Below the pieces are notes generated by a model, which was not told the origin of the DNA, made no database searches, and was given only the letters and a program-made list of their open reading frames with translations. A stretch of 64,000 nt of DNA, from contig NZ_CP109479.1 in NCBI RefSeq assembly GCF_036227485.1, positions 6,944,001 through 7,008,000 on the forward strand, given 5' to 3'. The DNA comes from Streptomyces sp. NBC_01451 (GTDB lineage Bacteria; Actinomycetota; Actinomycetes; Streptomycetales; Streptomycetaceae). Of this stretch, positions 62,334-64,000 are shown piece by piece; positions within the stretch are counted from its first letter, which is position 1; each line of letters begins with the position of its first letter. The position numbers and the translations under genes are program-made.

Positions 62334-63580
62334 GGCCGCTGCTTCCGCTTGTTGCGCCCACTGAGCAGGAAGCCGATCCCGACACCGGCGACGAGGAACA
62401 CCCCGACGGTCCAGAGCGTCCCGAACCCGCTGTCGTCGTCCGTGCCGTCGGCCTCGGCGCTGTCCTTGCCACTGGTGGCGGCGGTCGGGGAAGCGGAGTC
62501 CGGGACGGACGCGGGCGCCGGGCCGGTCGCGTCGAGGAGCGCGACCAGGTCCTGGCCGCCGAAGTCGCGCGGGTCGGCGGACTCGGCGTTCGCGGCGAGG
62601 ATCAGCTGCGCGTACGCGGCCGGCCCCGCCTCCTTCGCCCACGGCCCGGAGTTGGCCTCCAGCCAGCGCAGCGCGTCCGCCGCCCGCGGACCCTGACCGG
62701 CGGTCGCGAGGGCGAGGACGGCGTCGGCGGTGTTCCCGTAGTCGGGCCGGTCCTCGGCCCCGGCAAGCGCCGACGTCAGGTGCGCGTCCTTGGCCAGCGC
62801 CGTTACGAGATACGCGGCCCCGTTGCGCGCGACCTGCCCGGGATCGTCGGAGTCCGTACAGGCCGCAGCGGCGCCGCCACTCGGCTTCACGGCCTCCCCG
62901 GCGAGCCCCTTCCCCAGCAGGCCGACCACGGCCGCCGCCGTGGCGTCGTCGTTGGCGGCGAGCCCGCCCTTCTTGTCCGGCTGGTAGGCGAAGGCGCCCC
63001 CGCCGGCCGAGTCGCAGGGCAGAGCCAGCTTCAGCAGCAGCTGGTACGGGGACCTGCCGCCCTTGGTGACCTCGCCGGGCTTCTCACCGGCCGCGGCGAG
63101 GGCCCCGACGACCACGGAGGTGGAGTTCGCGTCGCTGGCCCCGCCGGCCGCGTACCCCCAGCCGCCGTCCGCGTTCTGCACGGACTTCAGCCAGGCGACG
63201 GCCTTGCCGACCACCGCGTCCTGTCCGCCGAGGGCGGCGAGTGCCTGGACGGCGGCGCCGGTGCTGTTGGTGTCGACGAGGACTTTGGCGTCGCAGGGCG
63301 CGCCGGTATCGCTTCGGAACGGCGCGAAGGCGCCGTCGGCGCACTGCTGCCCGGCCAGCCAGTCCACAGCCGCCGCGGCGGGCCGCACCCCCACGGTGTC
63401 CTGCGCGAGCAGTGCGAGGGACTGACGCCAGACGCCGTCGTAGGTGGGGTCGCCGGTGCCGTACAGCCCGGCGGGGAGAGGGGCCGAGGGGGACGGCGAG
63501 GCGGCGGACGCCTGACCACCGCCGGTCACGGCGACGACGGCGATGACGGCCAGAGCCGCGGCGCTGCGGCGGACATTCAT
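62330..63580 (-). CDS. Surface alpha/alpha-barrel protein (terpene-cyclase-fold/transcobalamin-like)
   Basis: A 416-residue exported protein, first gene of the B12 operon; GGGAGAGGCAC precedes the ATG. After the signal peptide (AAALAVIAVVAVTGGGQASA), repeated helix pairs carry loop words like QQCADGAFAPF, SVQNADGGWGYAAGG and DKKGGLAANDDATAAAVV. These are prenyltransferase/squalene-cyclase-type alpha-6 barrel repeats, the fold also used by the alpha domain of intrinsic factor and transcobalamin. It ends in a Ser/Asp-rich stalk, one helix (FGTLWTVGVFLVAGVGIGFLL) and a basic tail. With the riboswitch upstream I infer a surface cobalamin-binding role rather than terpene chemistry. Confidence 0.8.
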   Translation of the reverse strand: MNVRRSAAALAVIAVVAVTGGGQASAASPSPSAPLPAGLYGTGDPTYDGVWRQSLALLAQDTVGVRPAAAAVDWLAGQQCADGAFAPFRSDTGAPCDAKVLVDTNSTGAAVQALAALGGQDAVVGKAVAWLKSVQNADGGWGYAAGGASDANSTSVVVGALAAAGEKPGEVTKGGRSPYQLLLKLALPCDSAGGGAFAYQPDKKGGLAANDDATAAAVVGLLGKGLAGEAVKPSGGAAAACTDSDDPGQVARNGAAYLVTALAKDAHLTSALAGAEDRPDYGNTADAVLALATAGQGPRAADALRWLEANSGPWAKEAGPAAYAQLILAANAESADPRDFGGQDLVALLDATGPAPASVPDSASPTAATSGKDSAEADGTDDDSGFGTLWTVGVFLVAGVGIGFLLSGRNKRKQRP

Positions 63581-63699
63581 GATCGGCGGGTGCCTCTCCC
63601 TGCGGGGAGCCGGACAGCACGGGACACCCCGGGCGGCTCGGCTCCGTATACCTCGACGGTGCCGTACACCGGCGGACCACCGGTGACACGAGCCGGTCA

Positions 63700-63845
63700 C
63701 GGTCCGCACAGGGCGATCCGGCTCACAGCGCACGGGCCGGTGCCCGGACTGCTCACGGTTGCGGGTCAGCGCCGGAATTGCACCGGCTTCCCCCTGTACG
63801 GGTGTGATACGACCCTTCCACTGTACCGGCCGGTCAGGAACGGCT
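63700..63845 (-). promoter_or_regulatory. Cobalamin riboswitch
   Basis: On the minus strand the conserved core reads GGGGAAGCCGGTGCAATTCC, continuing through GCGCTGACCCGCAACCGT (about 63799-63757). The B12-box-like part, GTGAGCCGGATCGCC then CTGTGCGG, follows about 35-55 nt later. This is the classic AdoCbl/MeCbl aptamer. Downstream an ACCGGTGG/CCGCCGGT stem may be the expression platform. Edges are approximate. It should shut the operon down when B12 is plentiful. Confidence 0.92.
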
Positions 63846-63879
63846 GAGAGGTGGCCGTGCGCGGAGGTAGGTTCACCGC

Positions 63880-64000
63880 ATGCTGACGGGGAGACTGCTC
63901 GGTTCGGGGCGCACGGCCGACGTGTACGAACTCGACGAGCCGGCCTGGGTACTGCGCCGCTACCGGGACGGACACGGGGACGCGACGGCCGAGGCGGCCG
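63880..64000 (+). CDS. Phosphotransferase-like protein, cut by the window edge
   Basis: The first 40 codons of a gene running off the window. GGAGGTAGG lies about 8 nt before ATG. The product begins MLTGRLLGSGRTADVYEL, where GSGRTADVYEL looks like the nucleotide loop of aminoglycoside phosphotransferase (APH)-fold kinases, and continues PAWVLRRYRDG with a candidate Arg in place of the Lys. Too little is present to name a substrate. It is divergent from the B12 operon, and its promoter must share the riboswitch region. Confidence 0.6.
   Translation, partial: MLTGRLLGSGRTADVYELDEPAWVLRRYRDGHGDATAEAA

Overview
This window is chromosomal DNA from a high-GC actinomycete, almost certainly a Streptomyces or close relative. 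The evidence is strong G/C at third codon positions, many GTG starts, abundant secreted and lipoprotein signals, three receptor-type Ser/Thr kinases, and a copy of the short C-rich hairpin common between Streptomyces genes. I see no rRNA, CRISPR array, transposase, integrase or prophage. One tRNA gene (tRNA-Val, anticodon TAC) is present.

Layout. 0-12 kb: cell-envelope and housekeeping genes, namely a class A PBP-like protein with a degraded transpeptidase centre, a deacetylase-like secreted protein, a secreted Amidase_6-type protein, a coiled-coil membrane protein, a DUF4097 lipoprotein, tRNA-Val, a Ser/Thr kinase and a PanE-type reductase. 12-21 kb: a short-period repeat tract, a secreted GH27 alpha-galactosidase with ricin-type lectin repeats, DedA and DoxX membrane proteins, an FAD/NAD(P)-binding protein, a PhoD-type phosphatase and a secreted HNH-type nuclease. 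21-33 kb: a Mn2+-sensing yybP-ykoY riboswitch ahead of a GDT1/TMEM165 cation exporter, a HAD phosphatase, a peptidoglycan-binding membrane protein, an MFS pump carrying a winged-helix-like tail, a paralogous gene pair, a methyltransferase, a metallophosphoesterase and a GT87-PAP2 fusion.

33-41 kb is the most accessory-looking part. A two-gene NACHT module has both products carrying the same RHIM/BASS-like amyloid signalling motif. Next to it are an AraC regulator, a phytoene/squalene synthase-like enzyme, and a CYP125-like P450 divergent from a FadA5-like steroid thiolase across a region with strong palindromes. 41-56 kb: a second Ser/Thr kinase; a LacI-controlled sugar ABC importer divergent from a GH125 alpha-mannosidase, with three copies of one operator between them; an OmpR-type two-component system; a small wall-associated protein with a class F sortase; and a third kinase with a beta-propeller sensor.

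56-64 kb: a YoaK protein, a secreted SLT-type protein, and a five-gene operon of 4-bp overlaps under a cobalamin riboswitch. The operon encodes an ECF transporter (T, fused A-A', S) plus two surface proteins that look like the alpha and beta domains of animal intrinsic factor/transcobalamin. The window ends inside a phosphotransferase-like gene.

The best candidates for an under-described system are the NACHT/BASS pair and the B12 surface-capture operon. A further observation is a 55-codon gene whose ribosome binding site points at an ATC start.
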